DNA from: Streptomyces sp. NBC_00663
Lineage (GTDB): Bacteria > Actinomycetota > Actinomycetes > Streptomycetales > Streptomycetaceae
Reading direction: 5' to 3'
DNA length: 64,000 bases
NCBI RefSeq assembly: GCF_036226885.1
Contig: NZ_CP109027.1
Span: 6,386,001 to 6,450,000 of the forward strand
In this document: positions 50,751 through 59,915 of the stretch, in pieces
Position numbering within the stretch: position 1 is the first letter of the stretch
Layout of the letters: every line of letters begins with the position of its first letter
Position numbers and translations under genes: made by a program
The notes under the pieces: generated by a model
The model's database searches: none
Told to the model about the DNA's origin: nothing
The model's input: the letters and a program-made list of their open reading frames with translations, nothing else

Positions 50751-52802
50751 GTGATAACCAGAGCCATTCGCGTCGCCCGGGTGGGCAGTGCGGCCGAGCT
50801 GGCCGCGGCGGCCCTCATGATCCTGGGCTTCCCTGTGCTCATGCTGGCCGCGCTCGTCCCGAGCGTTCCCGCCTTCGCGGCGGCAGCCGCCGTGACGTAC
50901 CTGGCGGACCACTATCTGCATCGCAAGGGCAGCTATCTGATCAACCGCCTGAGCAAGGTGCGCGCGGGTCTGTCGATCCGCTTCCTGATCCGGCAGCTGC
51001 TGCTGATCCTGCTGCTGGCTCGTCTGGACCTCGCGGACGGCCTGGTCTTCTACGGGGCGGTCGCCTGCTTCATCGCCTTCTACGGTCTCCAGGCCCCGCA
51101 CGGCGCGCTGGTCACCCTGATCCGCAACCGCCGCCGGATGCCGGTCGCCACCCGCAACGTGGACCTGGCCGCCCGGATCCGCATCCCGGACGCTCCGCCG
51201 CGCCGCCTGCTCAACCGCTCCGCCGAGAAGATGCTCCACCTGGACCTGTTCGCCGTCGTCGGCGTGCTGGTCTCGGCGTTCATGGACGGGAGCCTCGCGG
51301 CCTTCGTCGGCATCGGCGCGACGATAGCGCTGGGCACCCTGTACGTCCTCGCGCTCATGCCGTACGTCCGCGGCAGCAAGGTCCCGCCGAACGCGGACAC
51401 TGTCCTCGCCGCGGTCGACGACTGGCTGGCCGGCTACCGGCCCGAGACGGTGCTCTACTTCTCCGGCTCCAAGGACTCGGCGTACCAGGTCAACATGTGG
51501 CTGGAGACCATGGAGCAGCTGGACTCCAAGCCGCTGATCATCCTGCGTGAGCGGGCGATACTGAACAACCTGGCGCCGACCACGGTCCCCGTCATCTGCG
51601 TGCCCGGAGGGGTGCACCTGATGAACATGGACCTGTCGAACGTACGCGTCGCGCTGTACGCGGCGAACGTCGGCAAGAACATCCACCTGCTGCGCGTGCC
51701 GACCATGAAGCACGTCTTCATCGGCCACGGCGACAGCGACAAGCTGGCCAGCGTCAACCCGTTCAGCAAGGTGTACGACGAAGTGTGGACCGCCGGCCGG
51801 GCCGGCCGCGACCGCTACGCCATCGCCGACGTCGGTGTCCGCGACGACGACATCGTGGAGGTCGGCCGCCCGCAGCTGGCGCCGATCCAGACCTGGCAGG
51901 GCGTGCCGGAGGGTCGTGTCCCGACCGTCCTGTACGCGCCCACCTGGGAGGGCTGGGACGGCAACCCCGGCAACACCTCCCTCGTGCTCGCCGGCGAGAA
52001 CATCGTCAAGAAGCTGATCAAGGCCGACCCGCCGGTCCGCGTCCTGTACAAGCCGCACCCCTTCACGGGCACGGTCAGCAAGGAGGCGGGCGCCGCCCAC
52101 GCGCGCATCACCGCACTGGTCGAGAAGGCCGCCGCCGAGCGCGCCACGGACGCCCGCTTCACCGCGGACGCGGCCGCCCAGGCGCAGGCCAAGGCCGACC
52201 TGGCCCGCATCGAGGCGCGGATCGCCCAGCTGGCCGGCAACGGCGGCGACAAGGGCGACGAGGCCGAGGCCACCCGTGACGGGCTGGTCGACGTGGTCAA
52301 GCACGAGGAGATCGCCCGGCTGCGCGCCGAGTGGAACGACGCCTACTGGCGTTCCTTCGGCTTCCACGAGCACCGGGTCATCACCGGCGCCGAGCCGCGG
52401 CTGTACGACTGCTTCAACGTCTCCGACGCGATGGTCTCCGACATCTCCTCCGTGGTCTCCGACTTCATCGCGAGCGGCAAGCCGTACGCGGTGACGGACT
52501 CCGCGGAGCTGGGCGTGGAGGAGTTCAAGCGGCAGAACACGGCGGTGCGCGCTGCCACGATCCTGTCCAACAGCGCCGCCGAGCTGGGCGAGCTGCTGAG
52601 CGCGGTCCGCGACCTCGCGGGCGATCCGCTGGCCGAGGACCGCAAGGAGCTCAAGCAGTACCTGCTGGGCCCGGACGAGCCCACGTCCATCGAGCAGTTC
52701 AACACCGCGGTGGCGGACCTGGCCCGCAAGGCCGACACCCGCAACGTCGGCCAGGAGTCACGGGCGGCGACCGAAGCCGCGGAGGCCACGACCACGGCCT
52801 GA
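50751..52802 (+). CDS. Membrane-anchored CDP-glycerol/ribitol phosphotransferase (TagF-like), paralogue 1
   Basis: A 683-residue protein. The N-terminal 200 residues contain about five to six membrane helices. The rest is the TagF-type polyol-phosphate transferase fold with the catalytic histidine in HGDSDK (His326 to Lys331), KPHPF at 434-438 and SDISSVVSDF from 563. Staphylococcal enzymes have HGTxxK; the D/E-S-D variant is shared with the second paralogue. An inserted Ala/Glu-rich coiled segment (about 465-520) precedes the last motif. It would polymerise or prime a wall teichoic acid type chain. GTG 50751 is chosen because codon bias begins there; the frame back to 50631 crosses an inverted repeat and has random third positions. 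Confidence 0.88.
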   Translation: MITRAIRVARVGSAAELAAAALMILGFPVLMLAALVPSVPAFAAAAAVTYLADHYLHRKGSYLINRLSKVRAGLSIRFLIRQLLLILLLARLDLADGLVFYGAVACFIAFYGLQAPHGALVTLIRNRRRMPVATRNVDLAARIRIPDAPPRRLLNRSAEKMLHLDLFAVVGVLVSAFMDGSLAAFVGIGATIALGTLYVLALMPYVRGSKVPPNADTVLAAVDDWLAGYRPETVLYFSGSKDSAYQVNMWLETMEQLDSKPLIILRERAILNNLAPTTVPVICVPGGVHLMNMDLSNVRVALYAANVGKNIHLLRVPTMKHVFIGHGDSDKLASVNPFSKVYDEVWTAGRAGRDRYAIADVGVRDDDIVEVGRPQLAPIQTWQGVPEGRVPTVLYAPTWEGWDGNPGNTSLVLAGENIVKKLIKADPPVRVLYKPHPFTGTVSKEAGAAHARITALVEKAAAERATDARFTADAAAQAQAKADLARIEARIAQLAGNGGDKGDEAEATRDGLVDVVKHEEIARLRAEWNDAYWRSFGFHEHRVITGAEPRLYDCFNVSDAMVSDISSVVSDFIASGKPYAVTDSAELGVEEFKRQNTAVRAATILSNSAAELGELLSAVRDLAGDPLAEDRKELKQYLLGPDEPTSIEQFNTAVADLARKADTRNVGQESRAATEAAEATTTA

Positions 52803-52816
52803 TCCATTCGGCCCAG

Positions 52817-52860
52817 GGGCCCGGTTTTCGAGGAGTGATTCTCGAAAACCGGGCCCTTTT
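52817..52860 (+). terminator. Intrinsic terminator after paralogue 1
   Basis: A 16-bp perfect stem (52817-52832 / 52841-52856) followed by TTTT; one of the few in the window with a U run. Confidence 0.92.
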
Positions 52861-52983
52861 GCGTATCTGAGGGGGAACGGTCGTTGTAGTAGGTGACCTG
52901 CGTCACAAAGGTCGTGCACAAAGACAACCGCTTGTGACTTTCAACCGTCTGACTGATTGTGAATATGAGGATACGGGGGAAAT

Positions 52984-54198
52984 GTGACCCAGCCTGATGT
53001 GACCGTGGTCATCGGTGCGTTCGAAGCCATGCCCTATCTGGTCGAGTGCCTCGCCTCCGTCGAGGCCCAGACCCTCGACCACGCCCGCATCGAGGTCATC
53101 GCGGTCGACGACGGCTCGACGGACGGCACGGGGGAGTGCCTGGAGCAGTTCGCGGCCCGCGCGGACCTGCCCGTCACCGTCATCCGGCAGGACAACTCCG
53201 GCGGCCCCAGCGGCCCGCGCAACGTCGGCCTGGGCAAGGCCGCCGGACGGTACGTGTTCTTCCTCGACGCCGACGACCGACTGGGCCCCGAGGCCCTTGA
53301 GCGGATGGTCGCGATGGCCGACCGCAACGGCACGGACGTGGTGCTGGGCCGTGTCGAGGGCATCAACCGCAAGCCACCGCAGTCCATGTGGGGGCGGACG
53401 CTGGAGCGCACCGACCTCTGGTCGTCCAACATCAAGTTCACGCTCAGCGCGCAGAAGCTGTTCCGCCGCGAGCTGCTGGAGCGGCACGGCATGCGCTTCG
53501 ACGAGTCGCTGTGGACCGGCGAGGACGCCCTGTTCACCATGGAGGCCTATCTGCGGGCCGACGGCGTCTCCCTCATCGACGACTACACCTGCTACTACCT
53601 GGTGGGCCGCGAGGACGGCAAGCATGTGACGCGGAGCGGCAGTTACACCCTGCGCTTCGACTCCGCGCGCGCCCTGATGGGTCTGATCGCCGACATGGTC
53701 CCGGCGGGCCCGCGCCGCGACATGCTCATGGTCCGCCCGTTCGTCGTCACCCTGCTTCCGCAGTTCGGCCCCAAGTACCTCAAGGACAGCGAGCAGGTAC
53801 GGCAGCACAAGTTCGAGCTGGCGAAGCCGTTGCTGGAGGCGTACTGGACCGACGAGGTCGCCCACCGACTGCGGGTCGAGGAGCGGCTGCGGATGCACGC
53901 GGTGGCCGAGGGGCGCCCCGAACTCCTGCTGGACCTCCTGGAGTTCCGGCGGGCCAGGAAGGAGCCCGAGGCGCTGCTGGAGAAGCGTGGCCGCCGGGTG
54001 TACTTCGCCTACCCGCACTTCCGGGACACCGCCGTCGGCATCCCCGACGCCCTCTATCTCGCCGAGCCCCGCGAGGCCCGCGCCGTCCCGGGATACCGGG
54101 AGGGCGGGCTCGACTCGTTCGTACGACGGGCGGTGCGCAAGGCGCGCCGGACACTGCCGTCCCGGTCCAGGGACGTCAGGCCGGCTGCGGCGGCGTGA
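52984..54198 (+). CDS. Family 2 glycosyltransferase, wall-polymer type
   Basis: A 404-residue GT-A enzyme. DDGSTDG at 42-48, SGPRN at 76-80 and the metal site DADD at 95-98 are intact, and LSAQKLFRRELL and TGEDALFTMEAYL match those of the larger TarS-like enzyme at 39-41 kb. It lacks that enzyme's beta-domains. It probably decorates the same or a related phosphate polymer. GTG 52984 lies four bases after GGGGGA. Its 3' end overlaps the convergent transferase gene by 23 bp. Confidence 0.88.
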   Translation: MTQPDVTVVIGAFEAMPYLVECLASVEAQTLDHARIEVIAVDDGSTDGTGECLEQFAARADLPVTVIRQDNSGGPSGPRNVGLGKAAGRYVFFLDADDRLGPEALERMVAMADRNGTDVVLGRVEGINRKPPQSMWGRTLERTDLWSSNIKFTLSAQKLFRRELLERHGMRFDESLWTGEDALFTMEAYLRADGVSLIDDYTCYYLVGREDGKHVTRSGSYTLRFDSARALMGLIADMVPAGPRRDMLMVRPFVVTLLPQFGPKYLKDSEQVRQHKFELAKPLLEAYWTDEVAHRLRVEERLRMHAVAEGRPELLLDLLEFRRARKEPEALLEKRGRRVYFAYPHFRDTAVGIPDALYLAEPREARAVPGYREGGLDSFVRRAVRKARRTLPSRSRDVRPAAAA

Positions 54199-56317
54199 CG
54201 TCGGCGGGGTCCTCCGCCTGCCGGGGCGTGGGGATCTCCGACGCCATCCGCTCGGCCATCCGGACCCGATGGTCCCGCGCCGCCGCACACAGCGTCTGCA
54301 CGGCGTCGTTGAAGCGCACCTGCGAGGACGGCTCGTCCGGGCCCAGCAGATGCCGCTTCAACTCGGCCCGGGCCTCGGCGAGTTCGTCCTTCTCCGGATG
54401 CCGTACGGCGTCCAGCATGCCCGGCACGCCCCGCGCGTCGGGCGTCAGCACGGTCGCCGCGCGCACGGTCGGGAACGCCTCCCGGAACGTCTCCTCGGGC
54501 AGCCCGCTGGTGTTGGCCACCGCGTAGGGCTTGCCGCTCGCCAGGAAGTCGCTGACCACGCTCGACACATCGCTGACGAGCAGATCGGCCTGGTTGAAGC
54601 AGGCGTACAGCGCGGGCCGGGCGTCTGTGACGACCTGGTGCTCCCACTCCGGCAGCGAGGCCCAGTACGCCGCCTCCCAGGCCGCCGTGGCCCGCTCCAC
54701 CGCCCTGGCCCGCCCCCGGGACGGCACGGACTGGAGCAGCATCCGCTCCGCCGAGTCGGCACTCGTGCGGAAGTCCGAGGTGGTGAGCCGGTCCAGCTCC
54801 TCGGTGCAGCGGGCCAGCTCCCCGCCGACGGCGGGCCGTGCCCCCGACCGCTCCCGGTTCGCGGCCCGCACCAGCTCCCGGATGCGCTGATCGGCCGCCC
54901 CCGCCCGCGGATCCACCGAGCCGGTCAGCGGATGCGGCTTGTAGAGCAGCCGTACGCCCGGATCGGCGAGCAGCGCCCGTACGAGGTTCTCGCCGGCCTC
55001 GATGACGGAGGTGTTGCCCGGATTGCCGTCCCAGCCCTCCCAGGTGGGCGCGTACAGGACAGTGACGTACGTCCCCTTCGGCGGGCCCGCGTACGGCCGT
55101 ACGGCCTCCAGCTGCGGCCGTCCGATCTCCCGCACCTCACGGTCGTCCACGCCCACCTCGGCCAGCGCGTACCGCTCACGCGCCGCCGGTCCCGCCACCC
55201 ACACCTCGTCGTACGCCTTCGCGTACGGGTTGCACGAGGACAGCTTGTCGCTCTCGCCGTGGTTGACGAACGTGTGCTTGAGGGTGGGGATGCGCAGCAC
55301 CTGGGAGGTCTTGCCGGAGTTCGACGGGTGGATGAGGACCTGGAGCGTGGAGTGCTCAAGCCGCATCAGGGTGGTGACCTTGGGCAGACAGATGATCGGC
55401 ACGTCGGTGGCGGCGATCTTCTGCACCATGAAGCGCTCGCGCAGCACGATGACCGGCCGTCCGTCGAGCTTGGCGAGGGGCTCCAGCCACATGTTCGCCT
55501 GGTACGCGGAGGACGCGCCGCCGGAGAAGTACAGGCCGACCGTGGGCCGGTAGTCGGCCAGCCAGGCGTCGAACCAGTCGAGGACCTGCTGCTCGCCCGC
55601 CGGGCGGCGGCTCGGCAGCAGCCGCAGCAGCAGCTCGCCCAGGCCGAGCAGTCCGAGGACGAGGGAGACGGCGAGCCCGCCGACCGCGGCGGCCGGGTGG
55701 TCGGTCGCCGCGGTGGCCGCCAGGCCGAAGGTCGCGGGCAGCCCGAAGACCAGCAGCCGGTGCCCGGGGCGGCGCAGCAGCAGCGCGGGCGGGGCGGTCG
55801 AGAGCCGGAGCGCGGAGGCGTCGATGTTCCGGGTCACCACCGGCAGGGTGCGGGTGCGGCGGACCAGGACGGAGACGGCCTGGATCGCGCAGTGCAGGGC
55901 GTAGAAGAGCAGCAGGGCGGCGACGATCGGCCCGTACACCGCCTCCCGGTCCTGCTCGCCCACCCGCAGCAGGCCCGCCACCAGCAACAGGTCCCGCAGG
56001 ACGTGCCGGACGGTGATGTCGGCGTGCGACTTCGCGAACACCGTCGCCATGCCCCGCTGCCACCGGTGCAGCACCCCCTCGCCGGCGACCGAGGCGGCCG
56101 TCGCGGCGAGCAGCAGCGGGACGTCGGGGAGGAACGCGGCGAAGGCCTGGGCGGCGAGGGCGGCGGCCAGGAGGGCCGTGACGAGGACGCGGGGCGCGGC
56201 GCGACGCAGCGGGAGGCGCCTGCGGCGCGGGTGGCTCCCCGGGCCGTCGGTGGCGGAACGCTTCAGCGGGCGTCTGCGGCGGAGCAGGAGGGGGCGGCGG
56301 ACTCTCTTCGTGGGCAC
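54176..56317 (-). CDS. Membrane-anchored CDP-glycerol/ribitol phosphotransferase (TagF-like), paralogue 2
   Basis: A 713-residue paralogue of the 50751-52802 protein with the same design: a basic N-terminus (about 1-45), four to six membrane helices to about 240, then the transferase domain with His353 in NHGESDK, KPHPL from 460 and SDVSSVVSDFLASGKPYAV. The shared stretches ADYRP/AGYRP, YFSG, TWEGWDGNPGNTS and LLGPDEP show an old duplication. GTG 56317 follows GGAG at 7 nt. Two paralogues suggest successive steps, for example a primer and a polymerase, or two polymers; which is which cannot be told. It converges on and overlaps the GT2 gene. Confidence 0.88.
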   Translation of the reverse strand: MPTKRVRRPLLLRRRRPLKRSATDGPGSHPRRRRLPLRRAAPRVLVTALLAAALAAQAFAAFLPDVPLLLAATAASVAGEGVLHRWQRGMATVFAKSHADITVRHVLRDLLLVAGLLRVGEQDREAVYGPIVAALLLFYALHCAIQAVSVLVRRTRTLPVVTRNIDASALRLSTAPPALLLRRPGHRLLVFGLPATFGLAATAATDHPAAAVGGLAVSLVLGLLGLGELLLRLLPSRRPAGEQQVLDWFDAWLADYRPTVGLYFSGGASSAYQANMWLEPLAKLDGRPVIVLRERFMVQKIAATDVPIICLPKVTTLMRLEHSTLQVLIHPSNSGKTSQVLRIPTLKHTFVNHGESDKLSSCNPYAKAYDEVWVAGPAARERYALAEVGVDDREVREIGRPQLEAVRPYAGPPKGTYVTVLYAPTWEGWDGNPGNTSVIEAGENLVRALLADPGVRLLYKPHPLTGSVDPRAGAADQRIRELVRAANRERSGARPAVGGELARCTEELDRLTTSDFRTSADSAERMLLQSVPSRGRARAVERATAAWEAAYWASLPEWEHQVVTDARPALYACFNQADLLVSDVSSVVSDFLASGKPYAVANTSGLPEETFREAFPTVRAATVLTPDARGVPGMLDAVRHPEKDELAEARAELKRHLLGPDEPSSQVRFNDAVQTLCAAARDHRVRMAERMASEIPTPRQAEDPADVTPPQPA

Positions 56318-56447
56318 GGCGTCACTCCAAGGTCGTCAAGGACGTGCGCCCGGGTTAACGCCTGCCGACCTCTGGACGACACGCGCGTGTCCGGGCGCCT
56401 TGGGGCGACCGTGGAGTGATAGTGACGCCGCGTCACCGGCGGCCGGA

Positions 56448-57845
56448 CTACCGGCCCGACTGGAGGGCCCGGCGGATCGGGCCGCCCACGACCCGGCGGG
56501 CGCGGCGGTAGACCGACGGCGCCGGGACGGCCCCGGACGCCTTCGTGGACCGGGAACCGGCCTTGGCGCGGGCGAGGTCGCGCTTCAACCGTTCGTTGTC
56601 CAGCGTCAGTTCGTTGATGTTGCGCTGCATGAACGCCATCCGGGTGGCGAGCGAGCCGAGGTCGGCCTCCAGCCAGGGGCGGACGGCCGCCGGGAAGGAC
56701 AGCTTCCGCAGCCGCTCCTCGAAGGCGGCGCCGCCGTCGCCGTGGGTGAAGGTGTTCTGGAGGCCGTTGCGGTCGAGGAACCCCATGAACCGTTCGTAGC
56801 GCTCGTGGTGACCGCTCATCAGCTTGCCGAAGTCCGCTTCCTCGTACAGCCGCGCCGGGTCCAGGTCCTCGGGCAGCTTGTCGATGCGGACGTGCGGGAT
56901 GTCGAAGTAGCGGCACAGCTCCAGCGTGCGGGAGTCGCCGGAGAGCACGGTCGCGGGCGTGCCCGCGAGCAGGGCCGCGATGTTGCCGTGGATGCGGGAG
57001 CCGAAGGAGAAGTCGAAGTCGCGCAGCTCGTCGATCCAGGTCACCGGGTCGATGTAGACGCGGACCTTGTCCTGCGCGTACATCGGGTGGTCGGGGTGCG
57101 TCGGTATCGCCTTGACCTTGGCGTTCGGGTCCGACAGGTCCCGCCAGTGCAGCTGCCGCGCGTCGGAGAGGTTCTGGCCGATGAAGCGCAGGTTCGGGTA
57201 GCGGGCGTGGGTGCGGTCGATGACCTTGCCCAGGCCCTGCGTCTTGACGGCGTTGTGCGAGCCGTTGATCGCGATACGGGAGTCGGCGGTGAGCTCCGGC
57301 GTCCGCTTGTGGACGGCGAGCTCCTTGCCGTACATGAACAGGGAGGGGCAGCCGATGACCTCGACGTCCCGGAAGCCCATGTCCTTGAGGTACTGCTCGG
57401 TGAACTCGCCGCGCACGCCGATCGAGGCGCTGCGGTCGAGGACCGCCGAGACGAACTCGCGCACCGCGGACTCGATGGGCTTGAGCCGCGTCGGGTCGTA
57501 GTTCAGCCCGGTCTGCGCGCCGACGCCGGCCACCACGACCGGGATCTTCAGCCGCTGGATGAGCCGCGTCAGCCGTCGCAGCTGGGGTTCGAACGACGGA
57601 CGGAACGCGTTCGCCAACGGCACGACGAAGGCGTCGTACTCCTTGTTGATCCTGGCAGCTGCCGCCACGTCCGTCCTGATGCCGTTCGAGACCACTTCGG
57701 TACCCGTGGCCTCAAGGATCTTGTGGGTGGCATCGCTGAAGATCAGGTTGCCGGAGTTGGTGGCGATGACATCGCGCTGGAGGGCTTCCTCCAAGGGCAC
57801 GACGTCGTACGGGCTTTTGCCGGATCTGAGGAGAACGCGCTTCAC
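56448..57845 (-). CDS. Polysaccharide pyruvyl transferase family protein
   Basis: A 465-residue protein of the CsaB/PssM fold. The signature GSRIHGN (282-288) followed by IAALLAGTP is intact, and VVVAGVGAQTG and IGVRGEFTEQYLKDMG mark the N-terminal Rossmann-like half. A C-terminal helical region (ITELTLDNERLKRDLARAK) may form a coiled coil, and the last 30 residues are basic. Such enzymes put ketal pyruvate from PEP on sugars of envelope polymers. Alternatively the family also includes non-pyruvyl glycosyl enzymes. GTG 57845 is the start, and the upstream 60 bp are A/T-rich promoter-like DNA. It probably shares the minus-strand operon direction with the transferase 131 bp downstream. Confidence 0.85.
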   Translation of the reverse strand: MKRVLLRSGKSPYDVVPLEEALQRDVIATNSGNLIFSDATHKILEATGTEVVSNGIRTDVAAAARINKEYDAFVVPLANAFRPSFEPQLRRLTRLIQRLKIPVVVAGVGAQTGLNYDPTRLKPIESAVREFVSAVLDRSASIGVRGEFTEQYLKDMGFRDVEVIGCPSLFMYGKELAVHKRTPELTADSRIAINGSHNAVKTQGLGKVIDRTHARYPNLRFIGQNLSDARQLHWRDLSDPNAKVKAIPTHPDHPMYAQDKVRVYIDPVTWIDELRDFDFSFGSRIHGNIAALLAGTPATVLSGDSRTLELCRYFDIPHVRIDKLPEDLDPARLYEEADFGKLMSGHHERYERFMGFLDRNGLQNTFTHGDGGAAFEERLRKLSFPAAVRPWLEADLGSLATRMAFMQRNINELTLDNERLKRDLARAKAGSRSTKASGAVPAPSVYRRARRVVGGPIRRALQSGR

Positions 57846-57988
57846 GCGTTCAAAATAAGTTTGTCTGGTCTTTGATTTCTAGAAGGAACCGCTACAACCT
57901 TTTTGCCGTGTGCGACGCGTGAGCAAGCAGTTACATGGTGATGTGTCCGGGGGCTGAAACGTCGGGGCGGGCGAAGGGGTACTTCGCG

Positions 57989-57994
57989 TAGATT
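57989..57994 (+). promoter_or_regulatory. -10 box of proB
   Basis: TAGATT would start RNA near 58001, giving a 21-nt leader that contains AAGGAA (58007-58012), the ribosome site for GTG 58022. Confidence 0.5.
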
Positions 57995-58021
57995 GCTGCC
58001 ACGCGCAAGGAAGTGGGGACA

Positions 58022-59155
58022 GTGCAGGTGGCAAGCGTGAGGCAGGCCGTGAGCGAGGCCCGCAGGATCGTCGTCAAGGTGGGTTCCTCGTCACTGACCA
58101 CCGCGTCGGGAGGCCTGGACGCCGACCGGGTCGACGCGCTCGTCGACGTCCTCGCCAAGAGCCGCAGCGGGGGAGAGAAAGAGGTCGTCCTCGTCTCCTC
58201 CGGTGCCATCGCCGCCGGCCTCGCCCCGCTGGGACTGCGCCGCCGCCCCAAGGACCTGGCCCGCCAGCAGGCCGCCGCCAGCGTCGGCCAGGGCCTCCTC
58301 GTCGCCCGCTACACCGCCTCCTTCGCCCGCTACGGCGTCCGCGTCGGCCAGGTCCTGCTGACCAGCGACGACATGAGCCGCAGGTCCCACCACCGCAACG
58401 CCTCCACCACCCTCGACAAGCTCCTCGCGATGGGCGCCTTCCCGGTCGTCAACGAGAACGACACCGTCGCCACCGACGAGATCCGCTTCGGCGACAACGA
58501 CCGCCTCGCGGCTCTCGTCGCCCATCTGGTCCGCGCCGACCTGCTGGTGCTCCTCTCCGACGTGGACGGCGTCTACGACGGCGACCCCAGCAAGCCGGGC
58601 ACCTCGCGGATAGCGGAGGTACGGGGGCCGGCCGACCTCGCGGGTGTCGACATCGGCAGCACCGGCAAGGCCGGCGTCGGCACCGGCGGCATGGTCACCA
58701 AGGTCGAGGCCGCCCGGATCGCCGCCGCCGCGGGCATCCCCGTGGTGCTGACCAGCGCCGTCCACGCGGCCGAAGCGCTGGGCGGCGGCGACACCGGCAC
58801 CTACTTCCACCCCACCGGCAAGCGCTCCGCCGACCGGCTGCTGTGGCTCCAGCACGCGTCCACCCCACAGGGCTCGCTGACCCTGGACGACGGCGCGGTT
58901 CGGGCGGTCGTGCAGCGCCGCAAGTCGCTGCTGCCGGCCGGGATCGCCGCCGTGGACGGCGAGTTCAACGCCGGGGACCCGGTCGAGCTGCGGGACGGCG
59001 AGGGGCGGGCGGTGGCCCGCGGGCTGGTGAACTTCGACGCCAAGGAGATCCCCCAGCTGCTCGGCCGCTCCACCCGCGAGCTGGCCCGTGAACTGGGACC
59101 CGCCTATGAGCGCGAGGTCGTCCACCGGGACGATCTGGTGGTGCTCCAGCCCTGA
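58022..59155 (+). CDS. proB: Glutamate 5-kinase
   Basis: A 377-residue enzyme for the first step of proline synthesis (ATP plus glutamate to gamma-glutamyl phosphate). The amino-acid kinase domain has VVKVGSSSLT near the start, VSSGAIAAG, NENDTVATDEIRFGDND and SDVDGVYDGDP. The C-terminal PUA domain (about 285-365) is present. GTG 58022 is selected because AAGGAA lies 9 nt upstream; GTG 58013 is too close to it and GTG 58028 slightly far. proA follows after one intervening gene. Confidence 0.96.
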   Translation: MQVASVRQAVSEARRIVVKVGSSSLTTASGGLDADRVDALVDVLAKSRSGGEKEVVLVSSGAIAAGLAPLGLRRRPKDLARQQAAASVGQGLLVARYTASFARYGVRVGQVLLTSDDMSRRSHHRNASTTLDKLLAMGAFPVVNENDTVATDEIRFGDNDRLAALVAHLVRADLLVLLSDVDGVYDGDPSKPGTSRIAEVRGPADLAGVDIGSTGKAGVGTGGMVTKVEAARIAAAAGIPVVLTSAVHAAEALGGGDTGTYFHPTGKRSADRLLWLQHASTPQGSLTLDDGAVRAVVQRRKSLLPAGIAAVDGEFNAGDPVELRDGEGRAVARGLVNFDAKEIPQLLGRSTRELARELGPAYEREVVHRDDLVVLQP

Positions 59156-59344
59156 GAGCCCCCCCCAGGGAGAGCGCCGCTCACCCGAAAACGGGGGGAA
59201 CGCCCCGCGAAGGCTGTCGCCCTCAGGTGGACGTTCCGCAAAAGTGCCACACAAGCCCTTGCGGCCTGCTCAACTTTGTTTCGGGGACACGTTCCGCACG
59301 ACCACCGTGTCGGTCACTGGGATCACTGGGTAAAGGAGGCCGTC

Positions 59345-59812
59345 GTGAGACGAGTGCGCCCTGGGGCCGCGCCCCGTGGTGGTGCCGAGGAGGCCTCGTC
59401 CCGTGCGGCCGGTGAGGAGCGCGTCTTGACGAGCGTCGCGGCCGGCGACCGCTACGAGGAGCCGGCCGAGCTGCCCCGGCTGTGGCACGTCACCCTCAGT
59501 GTCTCCGGCAAGGAGGCCCCGCTGAAGGAGGTGCGGCGCGGCCTCGAACAGCTGGCCCACGACCACCCCTTTCTGCTGACCAGCCGCTATGCCCACGACC
59601 ACGCCGAGATCCGCTACTGGGAGGAGGCACGCGACCTCCACGACGCCGCCGCCGTCGCCCTGCGCCTGTGGGGCGAGCACCGCCAGACCGCCCAGCTGCC
59701 GCCCTGGGAGATCGTCGGTCTGGAGGTCATCGACCGTGAGACCTACCACCAGCGCCTCGCCGAGGGATACGGCCCGGCGCCCGCGACACCGGTAGGGGTT
59801 CACCCCTTTTGA
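59345..59812 (+). CDS. Conserved hypothetical protein between proB and proA
   Basis: A 155-residue protein. The first 45 residues are Arg/Ala-rich and variable. The rest ([33 protein letters not shown] onward) has a regular alpha/beta pattern with many histidines ([23 protein letters not shown]). GTG 59345 has a perfect AAAGGAGG 6 nt upstream. No family is recognised, and there is no signal peptide or membrane helix. It is probably co-expressed with the proline genes, which is the only functional hint. Confidence 0.8.
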   Translation: MRRVRPGAAPRGGAEEASSRAAGEERVLTSVAAGDRYEEPAELPRLWHVTLSVSGKEAPLKEVRRGLEQLAHDHPFLLTSRYAHDHAEIRYWEEARDLHDAAAVALRLWGEHRQTAQLPPWEIVGLEVIDRETYHQRLAEGYGPAPATPVGVHPF

Positions 59813-59903
59813 CCTGCCTTGCTTCCATAAGGTGACATTGCGGGCGGTATCGATCCCGTCTCGCGGTGCAAGACGGCCGGGTCCCCACCCCCGTACGGCG
59901 CAC

Positions 59904-59909
59904 TACCCT
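59904..59909 (+). promoter_or_regulatory. -10 box of a leaderless proA transcript
   Basis: TACCCT ends 6 nt before ATG 59916. No Shine-Dalgarno is present. Confidence 0.55.
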
Positions 59910-59915
59910 TCCCCC

